Assembly (NCBI GenBank): GCA_900128395.1
Contig: LT649685.1
Location: 1-16,104 of the forward strand
Length of the DNA: 16,104 nucleotides
Origin: Stramenopiles sp. TOSAG23-2
Taxonomy: Eukaryota > Sar
Direction: 5' to 3'
Part shown: positions 8,903 to 16,104 of the stretch, piece by piece
Position numbering within the stretch: the stretch's first letter is position 1
How the letters are laid out: the number at the start of each line of letters is the position of its first letter
The notes under the pieces: model-generated
What the model was told of the DNA's origin: nothing
The model's database searches: none
What the model saw: only the letters and a program-made list of their open reading frames with translations
Program-made: the position numbers and the translations under genes

Positions 8903-9181
8903 GATAGTTCTACTTTGAATACGTTGTTTTAAACGTTCTAACAAATCAACATTTACAGTATGTATTTGTTCAATATTTGAAAATAATACTGCTAAACTGG
9001 AATTGGATATTATACTTTTTTTAATATCAGTATCTGCTATACGAAAATTTTCAATATATGACGTAATTAAAGTTTGTAAATTTTTCACAAAAGTTTTCTC
9101 CGTTTCTACTAATTCTAATAATACACGTTCACGTTTTTTAAATGTTTCCTCCGTTGGTGGTGGTGGTGGTTTTCTCGACAT
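8114..9181 (-). CDS. Rho GEF part 1: DH and truncated PH domain
   Basis: The 355-codon frame starts at ATG 9181 after a G-rich leader. Pro residues 5-9 are followed by a Dbl-homology domain at about 17-262. Conserved region 1 is LLELVETEKTFVKNL, and conserved region 3 holds PVQRVPRYKLLLKEI, the signature of active exchange factors. An insert of poly-Asn and poly-Pro (about 94-135) splits the DH domain. A PH domain begins at about 287 (LIKEGKLTKRGR, then FHLFNDILLYS) but stops at about 338, missing its last strands and C-terminal helix; TGA follows at 8114. The overlapping frame, one base off, carries SRRISTL then the VWVPD start of a FYVE finger, exactly what follows PH in FGD-type GEFs. I infer one gene broken by a deletion, sequencing error or hidden splice in the PH domain. 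No GTAAGT-like donor is visible there. Confidence 0.85.
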
Positions 9182-9183
9182 GT

Positions 9184-9207
9184 CCCTCCCCCCCGCGCGT
9201 GCGCCCC
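9184..9207 (-). promoter_or_regulatory. G-rich leader, possible G-quadruplex
   Basis: On the coding strand, directly before ATG, the leader has G4 (9207-9204), G7 (9194-9188) and G3 (9186-9184), enough for four G-tracts. It is a striking GC-rich island in an AT-rich region. An identical copy lies at 9307-9330. Folding in the mRNA could hinder scanning; this is inferred from base content alone. Confidence 0.4.
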
Positions 9208-9232
9208 TCTTCGTTCTTTATTAAATAATTAT

Positions 9233-9304
9233 CTAGAATGTCTCTCGATATCTATGTTTTTTAAATGTTTCCTCCGTTGGTGGTGGTGGTGGTTTTCTCG
9301 ACAT
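9233..9304 (-). promoter_or_regulatory. Upstream ORF created by the start-region duplication
   Basis: The duplicated ATG at 9304 opens a 23-codon frame that repeats the first 16 residues of the Rho GEF (MSRKPPPPPTEETFKK), then reads HRYRETF and ends in TAG at 9235-9233, 51 bases before the main ATG. If transcription starts upstream of 9304, this should reduce or redirect initiation. The frame is seen; the regulatory effect is inference. Confidence 0.5.
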
Positions 9305-9378
9305 GTCCCTCCCCCCCGCGCGTGCGCCCCTCTTCGTTCTTTATTAAATAATTATCTAGAATGTCTCTCGATATCTAT

Positions 9379-10337
9379 ATGTATCTGTATGTATATATAT
9401 GTATAGATAGATGTAGATGTACATGATGTTGAAAAAAAAATAGAAATGGAAATGTTCTATATCAGTTTTAGTATAAGTTTGTCTAAGAAGAAGAAGAACT
9501 ATATTTGTTGTGTTTGTACTCGCCTCTCCGAAGCTACAGTTGTTAAATGCTGGTATGATCTACTAGAGTTGTTGCTGTTAAAGATGGCCATTTTAAATTT
9601 TTAGTTTTACAACTTTTTTTCTCTTCTACCATTAAATAGGATTACATAGCATTACATATATATATATTTAAGGTATTTTAGTGTTTATTTTTTTAAAAAA
9701 AACTTTTTTCTCTTCTACCATTAAATAGGATTACATAGCAGTACATATATATATTTAAGGTATTTTAGTGTTTATTTTTTAAAAAAAAAGTTGGAAAAAA
9801 CAAAGATTTAAAATGGCCGATAATAATGTCGACAACTCTATTTAGTTTTTTTAATTTTTACTTGATCCTCTATTTTATTATATTGGGGTTCCACTTCGTA
9901 CTTCTGATATGAATTACTATATACTATAAATTATATCTATCAAAATATATATACAATGGTGTATCGAGTGTATCTGGTGTGTCTAATGGCTCTCCAGCTC
10001 TCCAGGCTCTCCAGCATTATCCAGCTATATCTTAATCTTGCATGCTATGTACATATGATTATAGTGATTGTATATACCTGGTGGTAATATAAAAAAAAAA
10101 AATGCTTTTACTTTGTGGACGACTCCCCACGACCCTCTGTCTAATTAAAACGATACACTATTGATTTTTAAAAATAGCATGTGTATAGCATTGTATTGTG
10201 TGCGTCCAATCTAACAACAACAAAACTCCTTCTTCATCAAATAAACGCGTGCCGCCTCAAATAACTTGTGATGGAGATACCAAATGGGAAGGTAGCTTTG
10301 ATGAAATAATATTTACTATTAGTTCTTCTAAGAGAAC
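9379..10337. other. Gene-free divergent spacer
   Basis: No coding region or RNA gene is visible. The stretch lies between the Rho GEF (leftward) and the monooxygenase (rightward), so it probably contains both promoters. It holds an 89-bp imperfect duplication (9611-9790), long A and T runs, a GAA run near 9487, and a CTCTCCAG triplet repeat near 9991-10015. Confidence 0.55.
9611..9790. repeat. 89-bp imperfect tandem duplication
   Basis: Two copies start near 9611 and 9701. They share CTCTTCTACCATTAAATAGG (9621 and 9710), an AT run, and AAGGTATTTTAGTG. They differ in T/A run lengths, AT-repeat length and one T/G change, so the duplication has diverged and is unlikely to be an assembly error. 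Confidence 0.85.
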
Positions 10338-10720
10338 GTAATTTACTACAATATAATTTCACGAAAGAAGTAGTAGTTATATATATATAAAAAAAGGTAA
10401 TTGACTCCAATATAATTTCGCGAAAGACGTATAGCAGAAATATAAAAAAAAAGGTAATTGACTCCATTATATTTTCACGAAAGACGTAGCAGAGATATAT
10501 AAAAAAAAAAGGTAATTGACTCCATTATATTTTCACGAAAGACGTAGCAGAAATATATAAAAAAAAAAAGGTAATTTAATCCATTACAATTTCACGAAAG
10601 ACGTAGCAGAAATATATAAAAAAAAAAAGGTAATTTAATCCATTACAATTTCACGAAAGACGTAGCAGAAATATTAAAAAAAAAAGATAATTTAATCCAT
10701 TATTATATTTTCACGAAAGA
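10338..10720. repeat. Minisatellite, seven units of 57-59 bp
   Basis: Units begin at 10338, 10397, 10454, 10512, 10571, 10630 and 10687. Each runs GTAATT, then a short variable segment ending in ATAAT/ATATT/ACAAT, then TTTCACGAAAGACGTAGCAG or a close variant, then an A-run of about 8-11. Unit 2 has the perfect palindrome TTTCGCGAAA; the others have TTTCACGAAA. The central units are the most alike and the outer ones the most diverged, typical of expansion by unequal exchange. The array ends about 105 bases before the monooxygenase ATG, so it lies in its promoter. Confidence 0.95.
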
Positions 10721-10723
10721 AAT

Positions 10724-10749
10724 AATATATATATATATATATATATATA
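10724..10749. repeat. (AT)n microsatellite
   Basis: A pure AT dinucleotide run follows the minisatellite and precedes the monooxygenase start by about 75 bases. Confidence 0.85.
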
Positions 10750-10825
10750 CGAAAAAAATTATCAATTTGTCTTTTTTAAAATAACAGTATATACATTTAT
10801 AACACAATTAATTTATATATAAACC

Positions 10826-12526
10826 ATGTCAAGAGCATTTTTATTACAACCAAATAAAACAAGTAATAATAATAATGAACAAATATTAGATGTATGTATT
10901 ATTGGAGCTGGATTTTCTGGTATGTACCAATTGCATAAATTAAGATCATCAAATGTACAAAATGTCAAAGTCATTGAAGCGGGATCAGGTGTTGGTGGAA
11001 CATGGTATTGGAATAGGTACCCTGGATGTAGATGTGATGTACCATCCGTTGAATATTCATATTCATTTAATGAAGAGCTTCAACAAGATTGGACGTGGAC
11101 AGAAATGATGGCTCCACAACCTGAAATTGAGAAATATGCCAACCATGTTGCAGATCGTTTCAAATTACGTGATGGTATTGATTTCAATACAAAAGTTATG
11201 AAAGTGGAATATAATGAACAAGAGAAAATTTGGTATACGTATACAGATACGAATAAAACATATAATTCAAAATTTGTTATTACCTGTGTTGGCTGTTTAT
11301 CAAATCCAAACTTACCAGATATATATCACCAATCCGCTGCAAATTTTAAAGGGACAACGATACACACAGGTCGCTGGCCAAAAAAAAATCCAGATTTTTC
11401 TGGTAAAAAAGTTTGTATCATTGGGACTGGATCAAGCGGTATACAAACGTTGCCGGAAGTTGCAAATGGAAAATTAGGCAAATGTGAAGTTACCGTCATG
11501 CAACGTACGCCACAATATACATTACCTGCGAACAATCATCCTTTATCAAAAGAATATGTGAATAATACGAAAAAAAATTATGATCGTATACGAAAATTTG
11601 AAAGAGAATCTGCAGCAGGGATTAGTTTAGTTGATTATTTAGGTGGTTCCATATATAGTCCAGATGTTCAATTGCCATTGCCACCGATTGAAGATAATAT
11701 CATGGATTTAAATGAAGATGAACGATTGGCTTTATTGGATAAATATGGATTCGAAGTGATACGTAAATTTGCGGATGTACGAGTTTCAGAAAAAGCAAAT
11801 AAAATTGTACAAGATTTATTTGCAAAGCAAGTCAAACGTGTTGTGAAAGATCCTGTCACTGCAGAAGCATTAACACCGAAAGATTATCCATTGGGTTGTA
11901 AACGACAAGTTATTGATACTAACTTTTTCGAAGCTTTTAATTTACCAAATGTAAAATTAGTTGATTTAACAAAAGGTAAAATATCTGCCATAACAGCAAA
12001 TGGAGTTGAAACGGAGCAAGGTACATTTGATTTCGATGTAATCATCTTTGCAGTTGGTTTTGATGCAATGACTGGACCATTAACATCATTAAATATACAC
12101 GGTAAAAATGGGCAGACAATATCAGGTAATTGGGAAAAAGAAGGGCCGAAAACATATTTAGGTTTACAAATGGTTGGATTTCCAAATTTATTCACGGTGA
12201 CGGGACCTGGATCACCATCTGTTTTAAGTAATATGATGGTAAGCATTGAACAACATGTAGATTGGATTTCCCAAACCATTGTTGATATGAAAGGAAAAGA
12301 AACTATTGAACCAACGGTGGAGGCACAAGAAAAATGGGTGAAACATGTGAATGATGTGACACAAGGTTCAATGTTAGTCAATCCATCTTGTAATTCTTGG
12401 TATTTAGGTGCAAATATTCCTGGTAAACCGAGAATTTTTATGCCATATTTAGGGGGCGTCGGCGCATATAGAGAAATATGCAATGAAGTAAGAAAAGAAG
12501 GTTACAAAGGCTTTCAAATTTCTTGA
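10826..12526 (+). CDS. Type I Baeyer-Villiger monooxygenase (cyclohexanone monooxygenase-like)
   Basis: The 566-residue flavoprotein uses FAD, NADPH and O2 to insert oxygen next to a carbonyl, turning ketones into esters or lactones. The first Rossmann motif is G27-A-G29-F-S-G32 (FAD). It is followed by GGTWYWNRYPG at 57-67, typical of the cyclohexanone/cyclopentanone branch. The fingerprint F174-x-G176-x-x-x-H180-x-x-x-W184-P185 is complete. The second Rossmann motif is G200-T-G202-S-S-G205 (NADPH). The length is slightly above the usual 530-550 residues, through a short N-terminal Asn-rich extension. There is no signal peptide, so a soluble cytosolic enzyme is expected. The gene has no intron and ends in TGA. 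Such enzymes are common in bacteria and fungi and patchy elsewhere, so horizontal origin is possible. Codon use is AT-rich like its neighbours, so any transfer would be old. The physiological substrate is not deducible. Confidence 0.94.
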   Translation: MSRAFLLQPNKTSNNNNEQILDVCIIGAGFSGMYQLHKLRSSNVQNVKVIEAGSGVGGTWYWNRYPGCRCDVPSVEYSYSFNEELQQDWTWTEMMAPQPEIEKYANHVADRFKLRDGIDFNTKVMKVEYNEQEKIWYTYTDTNKTYNSKFVITCVGCLSNPNLPDIYHQSAANFKGTTIHTGRWPKKNPDFSGKKVCIIGTGSSGIQTLPEVANGKLGKCEVTVMQRTPQYTLPANNHPLSKEYVNNTKKNYDRIRKFERESAAGISLVDYLGGSIYSPDVQLPLPPIEDNIMDLNEDERLALLDKYGFEVIRKFADVRVSEKANKIVQDLFAKQVKRVVKDPVTAEALTPKDYPLGCKRQVIDTNFFEAFNLPNVKLVDLTKGKISAITANGVETEQGTFDFDVIIFAVGFDAMTGPLTSLNIHGKNGQTISGNWEKEGPKTYLGLQMVGFPNLFTVTGPGSPSVLSNMMVSIEQHVDWISQTIVDMKGKETIEPTVEAQEKWVKHVNDVTQGSMLVNPSCNSWYLGANIPGKPRIFMPYLGGVGAYREICNEVRKEGYKGFQIS

Positions 12527-12536
12527 AAAAAATATA

Positions 12537-12655
12537 CACCTGCACTATACACCTGCACCGTGTTGTTATACACCTGCACCGTGTTGTTATACACCTGCAC
12601 CGTGTTGGCCGTCCGATACACCTGCACCGTGTTGTTATACACCTGCACCGTGTTG
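12537..12655. repeat. 21-bp repeat array, CACCTGCACCGTGTTG
   Basis: Copies begin at 12537 (cut short), 12550, 12571, 12592, 12619 and 12640, mostly 21 bases apart, with one interval of 27. The array begins 11 bases after the monooxygenase stop and so probably lies in its 3' UTR. The core TGCACCGTGTT also occurs three times upstream of Pumilio (15795-15865) in the same orientation. The 21-base period keeps a plus-strand frame open as a seven-residue repeat (LLYTCTV), but it has no credible start or domain. Confidence 0.9.
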
Positions 12656-12669
12656 GTCGTCCCTGCGTG

Positions 12670-12725
12670 CATTGTTGTTATTCGCATTTACATTATTAGA
12701 GCACGTCCTCCAATGGCGCCATATG
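12670..12725. pseudogene. Stray copy of a Pumilio coding fragment
   Basis: 12670-12725 matches 14650-14703 inside the Pumilio gene: 30 identical bases, then AGC in place of T, then 23 identical bases. In Pumilio, this stretch codes (minus strand) for PYGAIGGRT followed by an Asn-rich run. The copy is on the same strand about 2 kb away, beyond the gene's 3' end, and has no coding context. It directly follows the TGCACCGTGTT array, which also has counterparts at the Pumilio 5' end. Confidence 0.88.
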
Positions 12726-13222
12726 AATATGTGTGGTGGGAGGTTTGTGTTTTTATTATTTTGTTATGCATATGAGTTGTATCATATCATACATCTTTTA
12801 AATTTTTTATATAAAAAAATACGAGAGGAGAGGTAACGCGAGATTAATGTTTAAAATCAAATATCATAAAATTTTTATTTTAAAATGCGTATTTTAAATT
12901 AGTGCGTGTGTTTTTTATAATTTTTTGTTTTTGCGTTTACCAGAAAAGAGGAAAGTACGCGAGAAGTAATTTTTTTCAAATTTTCTCAGAAAAAAAATAA
13001 AACTCTCTGCTCTTCCTCTCTTCTCTCACAAATCCATGTAATTCAATTTAATATTTTCATTTTTTATATTTTATCAATCTCTCTTTAATCATTTATTCTA
13101 CCGCGACCGCATGCCAGGCATGATAATTAACATCAATACAAATGATTAATTATCTCTTGTGAACATATAATCATATATATATATATATAAAATACGTCGT
13201 ATATATATATATATTTTTTTTT
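12726..13222. other. Convergent spacer, monooxygenase to Pumilio
   Basis: About 500 AT-rich bases separate two 3' ends. They contain T and A runs, CT-rich tracts near 13003-13027 and AT microsatellites at about 13172-13213. I see no gene. The part next to 13223 should be the Pumilio 3' UTR. Confidence 0.55.
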
Positions 13223-15793
13223 TCAACTTCTACCAGTCAATTTTTCCTCCAATCGATTCAATATATGTTTACCACATGATAAACGTTTTAATTGAGCTGA
13301 TTGGTTTTGTATTGTTTCCACTACTTTGTCAAATTCAGAACCTTCTGCAAAATCTAGTACTTTCTGTACAACGTAATTTGCATATGGATCTTTCATCATC
13401 GTTTGCAATGGACATAAACCATTTGTACCTGGTTCCAAGATTGCTAATATCAAATCTGCACGTGTACGGCGATCGGAATTTTGCAATGCTTTTTCTACAA
13501 CATTAGAAGCAAATTTATGCCTTGAAAATTCCAATATATTATCTTTAACTTTTTTGATAATATAATTACGATTTTTTGGTATACCACGCGTCAATATATG
13601 TTGAATGACATAGTTACCATATTGATCTAAAATTAAATCTTTGCAACCATCCATCACTTCTTTTAATACAGGGCTTTTCTGAACACCGGTACAAAATTCT
13701 AATACGCGTTGGACAACACGGCAACCGTATGGATGTTTAGCCAAAGTCAATACTTTTCCATAAAACGAGCCGATAATGAAATCAACTTTATTTGCTGGAA
13801 CATGTTCAATGCATTTTTGAATGACGTGATTTCCATTTTGATCGCGAACGCATTCTTCAACATGGCCTCTTAACTCATCAATCAACGCACTGCGAACTTC
13901 ATCCGTTACCGTCTCAATAGCTTTTTGTACAACACGGCAACCGTACATTTGTAAAGACAATTTCAACACATTGCCTTTCAATGCAGCTACCAAATGTTTG
14001 CGCTCCACATCACCGCCATATTCAAAGACTTTCTGTACAACATAATTTCCAAAAACATCATTCATTAACATAATTAAATCGCCTTTAATTTCATTGAATA
14101 TAAGTTCTTTCTCATCATTCGTTGCATGTTCTAATTTTTGCTGTATGAAACGGGATCCGTGCTGATCCTGTGCAAAGCTCATTACATGGCCTTTCATACC
14201 TCTAATAGTCATCTTCGCTTGCACATCTTTATTTTCACGGAAATCGTTCAACAATGCACTACGCGACGCGGCGTTTCCACTTGATGGAGAATTATTTCCA
14301 TTTTGATTGTTGCCACGTCTTGAATTCGACATATTATTTATATTGTTACTACGACGATTGTTAGATTGGTTACCTCCTTGGTTACGATTGTTGCGATTGC
14401 TACGACGACTTTGTACTTGTTGAAATTGATTTTGTGAAGAAGCTTGGCTGCCATATGCACCTCTAGCATTTTTATTGGCGTTGCTAATGCTGCCAGCAAT
14501 ATGTTGAGCTGCATTTGTGCTTCTACCCCATGCATTCGTTACCGGTTTAGCTTGCGTTTGCTGCTGTGGTCCTTTTGTCGTTGAATTCGAAGTTGCCGTC
14601 GAATTGCGTTGGTTTTGTTGTTGTTGTGGCCTTGATCCTCCAGACGATCCATTGTTGTTATTCGCATTTACATTATTAGTACGTCCTCCAATGGCGCCAT
14701 ATGGCTGCTGTTGCTGCGATCGCCTTTGCTGATTGTTACCGTTGTTATTATACGAACTACGTTGTTGTTGTTGCATATTGTTATTATTCGTATTATTATT
14801 ACGTCTATTATCAAATTGCCCTTGTTGACCAACAAACTGTTGTTGCTGCTGCTGCTGCTGCTGCTGTGGTGGTGGTTGACGAATATTATTACTATTATTC
14901 CCATTGTTAATAATATTATCAGGTCTAATATTATTATTGTAATTATTATTATTACCACCACCGATAATATTATTATTACCACCAAAATTCATTGAATTGT
15001 TAGCATTTGAAAAATAATGTTGTTGTTGCTGATAGTTTCCACCAATAATACCATTCATATTGTTGTTTAAACCAATATTATTATTACCACCAGCACCACC
15101 ACCAAGCATACCATTGTTGTAAATTCCACCAGCACCAAAACCACCATTGAAATTGCCGTTGTTGTTGTTGTTATTATTATTCCCATACCCATTTAGGCCA
15201 CCAATAAAGTTGTTTTGTTGTTGTTGCTGCTGTTGTTGATAATTATTAATATTTGGATTATTATAATTATTATTATTATTATTATTATTATATACGTGGC
15301 GTTGCTGTTGCAATGGGCTAATATTGATTCCACCAAATGATTGCTCTAAAGAGGAATTTACATCATTAGCTACGTAACCATTTACATGATTGCTGCCGTT
15401 GTTGTTGTTTGTATTGCTACGTGGTGACGCTACATCGTTATTTCCGGAATTGTTTGTATATAATGTTGGCGATGGTGCACGTTGTGGAACGTTGTTGTTA
15501 AGCCCACTGTTACCCCATGAAGATGCATTATTCATACTACCTTGTGGTGGTGGTTGCATTGTTGTAGTTTCCCAAGTACCAGGTGGGGGAAGTCTTGGAT
15601 TCATACGACGTTTTCTTCGAATTTCTTCATCGTTTAAGATGCCCGTATTGCCAACAATTCCAGCACCCATATTATTTCCTCCACCTAATACACCATCGTT
15701 TATATTTAAATTTGGTGGCGCACTTAAACCAGATGACTGTAGATGTTCTACACTGTATGAACCTATTCGAACTTGTTGTTGTTGATTGGCCAT
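13223..15793 (-). CDS. Pumilio/PUF RNA-binding protein
   Basis: The 856-residue protein represses or localises target mRNAs by binding their 3' UTRs. Residues 1 to about 509 are disordered, rich in Asn, Gln and Gly with long poly-Asn and poly-Gln runs. Residues about 510-856 form the Pumilio homology domain with eight repeats. Recognition residues are S547-R548-Q551, N583-Y584-Q587, C619-R620-Q623, N655-H656-Q659, C691-R692-Q695, N727-Y728-Q731, S763-N764-E767 and N806-Y807-Q810 for repeats 1-8. This matches the animal PUM1/Drosophila Pumilio pattern, so the expected target is UGUANAUA. The flanking half-repeats are present (DFRENKD before repeat 1, LSCGKHILNRLEEKL at the C-terminus). ATG at 15793 opens a continuous frame with no intron; the stop is TGA. 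The family assignment is secure; the targets are not known. Confidence 0.96.
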   Translation of the reverse strand: MANQQQQVRIGSYSVEHLQSSGLSAPPNLNINDGVLGGGNNMGAGIVGNTGILNDEEIRRKRRMNPRLPPPGTWETTTMQPPPQGSMNNASSWGNSGLNNNVPQRAPSPTLYTNNSGNNDVASPRSNTNNNNGSNHVNGYVANDVNSSLEQSFGGINISPLQQQRHVYNNNNNNNNYNNPNINNYQQQQQQQQNNFIGGLNGYGNNNNNNNNGNFNGGFGAGGIYNNGMLGGGAGGNNNIGLNNNMNGIIGGNYQQQQHYFSNANNSMNFGGNNNIIGGGNNNNYNNNIRPDNIINNGNNSNNIRQPPPQQQQQQQQQQFVGQQGQFDNRRNNNTNNNNMQQQQRSSYNNNGNNQQRRSQQQQPYGAIGGRTNNVNANNNNGSSGGSRPQQQQNQRNSTATSNSTTKGPQQQTQAKPVTNAWGRSTNAAQHIAGSISNANKNARGAYGSQASSQNQFQQVQSRRSNRNNRNQGGNQSNNRRSNNINNMSNSRRGNNQNGNNSPSSGNAASRSALLNDFRENKDVQAKMTIRGMKGHVMSFAQDQHGSRFIQQKLEHATNDEKELIFNEIKGDLIMLMNDVFGNYVVQKVFEYGGDVERKHLVAALKGNVLKLSLQMYGCRVVQKAIETVTDEVRSALIDELRGHVEECVRDQNGNHVIQKCIEHVPANKVDFIIGSFYGKVLTLAKHPYGCRVVQRVLEFCTGVQKSPVLKEVMDGCKDLILDQYGNYVIQHILTRGIPKNRNYIIKKVKDNILEFSRHKFASNVVEKALQNSDRRTRADLILAILEPGTNGLCPLQTMMKDPYANYVVQKVLDFAEGSEFDKVVETIQNQSAQLKRLSCGKHILNRLEEKLTGRS

Positions 15794-15794
15794 A

Positions 15795-15865
15795 CCTGCA
15801 CCGTGTTTGTGGACGGATATTAATGCACCGTGTTTGGATATCTGTTAGTCCTGCACCGTGTTTTT
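15795..15865. repeat. Three TGCACCGTGTT motifs upstream of Pumilio
   Basis: CCTGCACCGTGTTT at 15795, TGCACCGTGTTT at 15824 and CCTGCACCGTGTTTTT at 15850 lie directly before the Pumilio ATG (minus strand AACACGGTGCA). They are probably in the 5' leader or core promoter. The same core forms the array at 12537-12655. They could be protein-binding sites or a remnant of a mobile repeat. Confidence 0.75.
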
Positions 15866-16104
15866 GAAGCGAAGCTTATATATGTATATGCGTTTGTATG
15901 TATGTATATGCGTTTGTATGTATGTATATACATATATATGTATATGCTTTTCTACGTATATATATGTATACATAGTGTCGTTTTTATTAATTAAGTTTGG
16001 GGGGAAAAGAATTTACTTACTTTTTCGTTTTATAATAATTCTAACGTATTTTTTCTTTATATATTTGTATTTATATGTAAATGTATTTACAGACGATTTG
16101 ATAT
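15866..16104. other. Pumilio upstream region
   Basis: This is AT-rich sequence with two exact 20-bp tandem units (15881-15900 and 15901-15920, TATGTATATGCGTTTGTATG), more TATATGTA-type runs, and a small AAGC-GAA-GCTT hairpin at 15867-15877. It presumably contains the Pumilio promoter. No other gene is visible up to the window end. Confidence 0.6.

Larger units (their letters stand above)
9133..9378. repeat. 123-bp exact tandem duplication covering the Rho GEF start
   Basis: 9133-9255 and 9256-9378 appear identical. Each holds the first 16 codons of the Rho GEF, its ATG and a G-rich leader. The 3' copy on the plus strand is upstream of the gene and so places a second ATG 123 bases before the real one. 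It is in the same frame but is closed by a TAG. Confidence 0.93.

Noticed and set aside
10237-10467. 76-codon minus-strand frame over the minisatellite
   Set aside because: It is produced by the repeat units and has no domain content.
12560-12775. 71-codon plus-strand frame with LLYTCTV repeats
   Set aside because: The frame arises from the 21-bp repeat and the inserted Pumilio fragment; no protein family or independent promoter is apparent.
14668-14995. Several Ile/Val- or Leu-rich frames opposite or beside Pumilio
   Set aside because: They are off-frame readings of the AAT/AAC/CAG trinucleotide tracts coding for poly-Asn and poly-Gln.
1-16104. tRNA genes, CRISPR arrays and bacterial-type operon signals
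   Set aside because: I looked for T-loop motifs and for regularly spaced direct repeats with unique spacers and found none. The repeat arrays present have no unique spacers, and the genes are eukaryotic.

Overview
The window is nuclear DNA from an AT-rich, compact eukaryotic genome, most likely a unicellular protist. The evidence is a cytosolic ribosomal protein (eL28), a Pumilio RNA-binding protein, Rho exchange factors with FYVE zinc fingers, one clear GT-AG intron starting GTAAGT, Asn- and Gln-rich low-complexity tracts, and AT or A/T-run microsatellites between genes. TAA and TGA both end genes, so the standard code fits. I cannot fix the lineage: the DH-PH-FYVE style and the eL28 sequence are compatible with stramenopiles or amoebozoans, but this is a weak inference.

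Layout. 1-1323: no convincing gene, a cluster of short hairpins and a 96-bp tandem duplication. 1324-1716 (+): ribosomal protein eL28. 1982-3968 (-): a two-exon gene for a fusion of two carboxymuconolactone-decarboxylase-like domains and a hotdog thioesterase. Its reading frame is recovered only by splicing 2320-2569, and it carries two near-equal tandem duplications (128 and 129 bp). 4510-9181 (-): two overlapping frames that together spell a giant Rho GEF, DH-PH(partial)-FYVE-C2-like-DH-PH-FYVE, with a frame change inside the first PH domain. 9379-10825: a long gene-free stretch with an 89-bp duplication and a seven-unit 57-59 bp minisatellite that ends just before the next gene. 10826-12526 (+): a type I Baeyer-Villiger monooxygenase. 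12527-13222: a 21-bp repeat array followed by a 56-bp stray copy of Pumilio coding sequence. 13223-15793 (-): Pumilio with all eight repeats. 15794-16104: the Pumilio upstream region, with the same TGCACCGTGTT motif as the stray copy.

The genes do not form an operon or an obvious pathway. They cover translation, mRNA control, Rho/phosphoinositide signalling and oxidative metabolism. The most distinctive features are the doubled Rho GEF-FYVE architecture, the CMD-CMD-thioesterase fusion, and the unusual density of short tandem duplications, several of which fall on a splice site, a start codon or a coding domain. Some duplications are exact and close to one length (123, 128, 129 bp), so assembly artefact must be excluded before giving them biological meaning.
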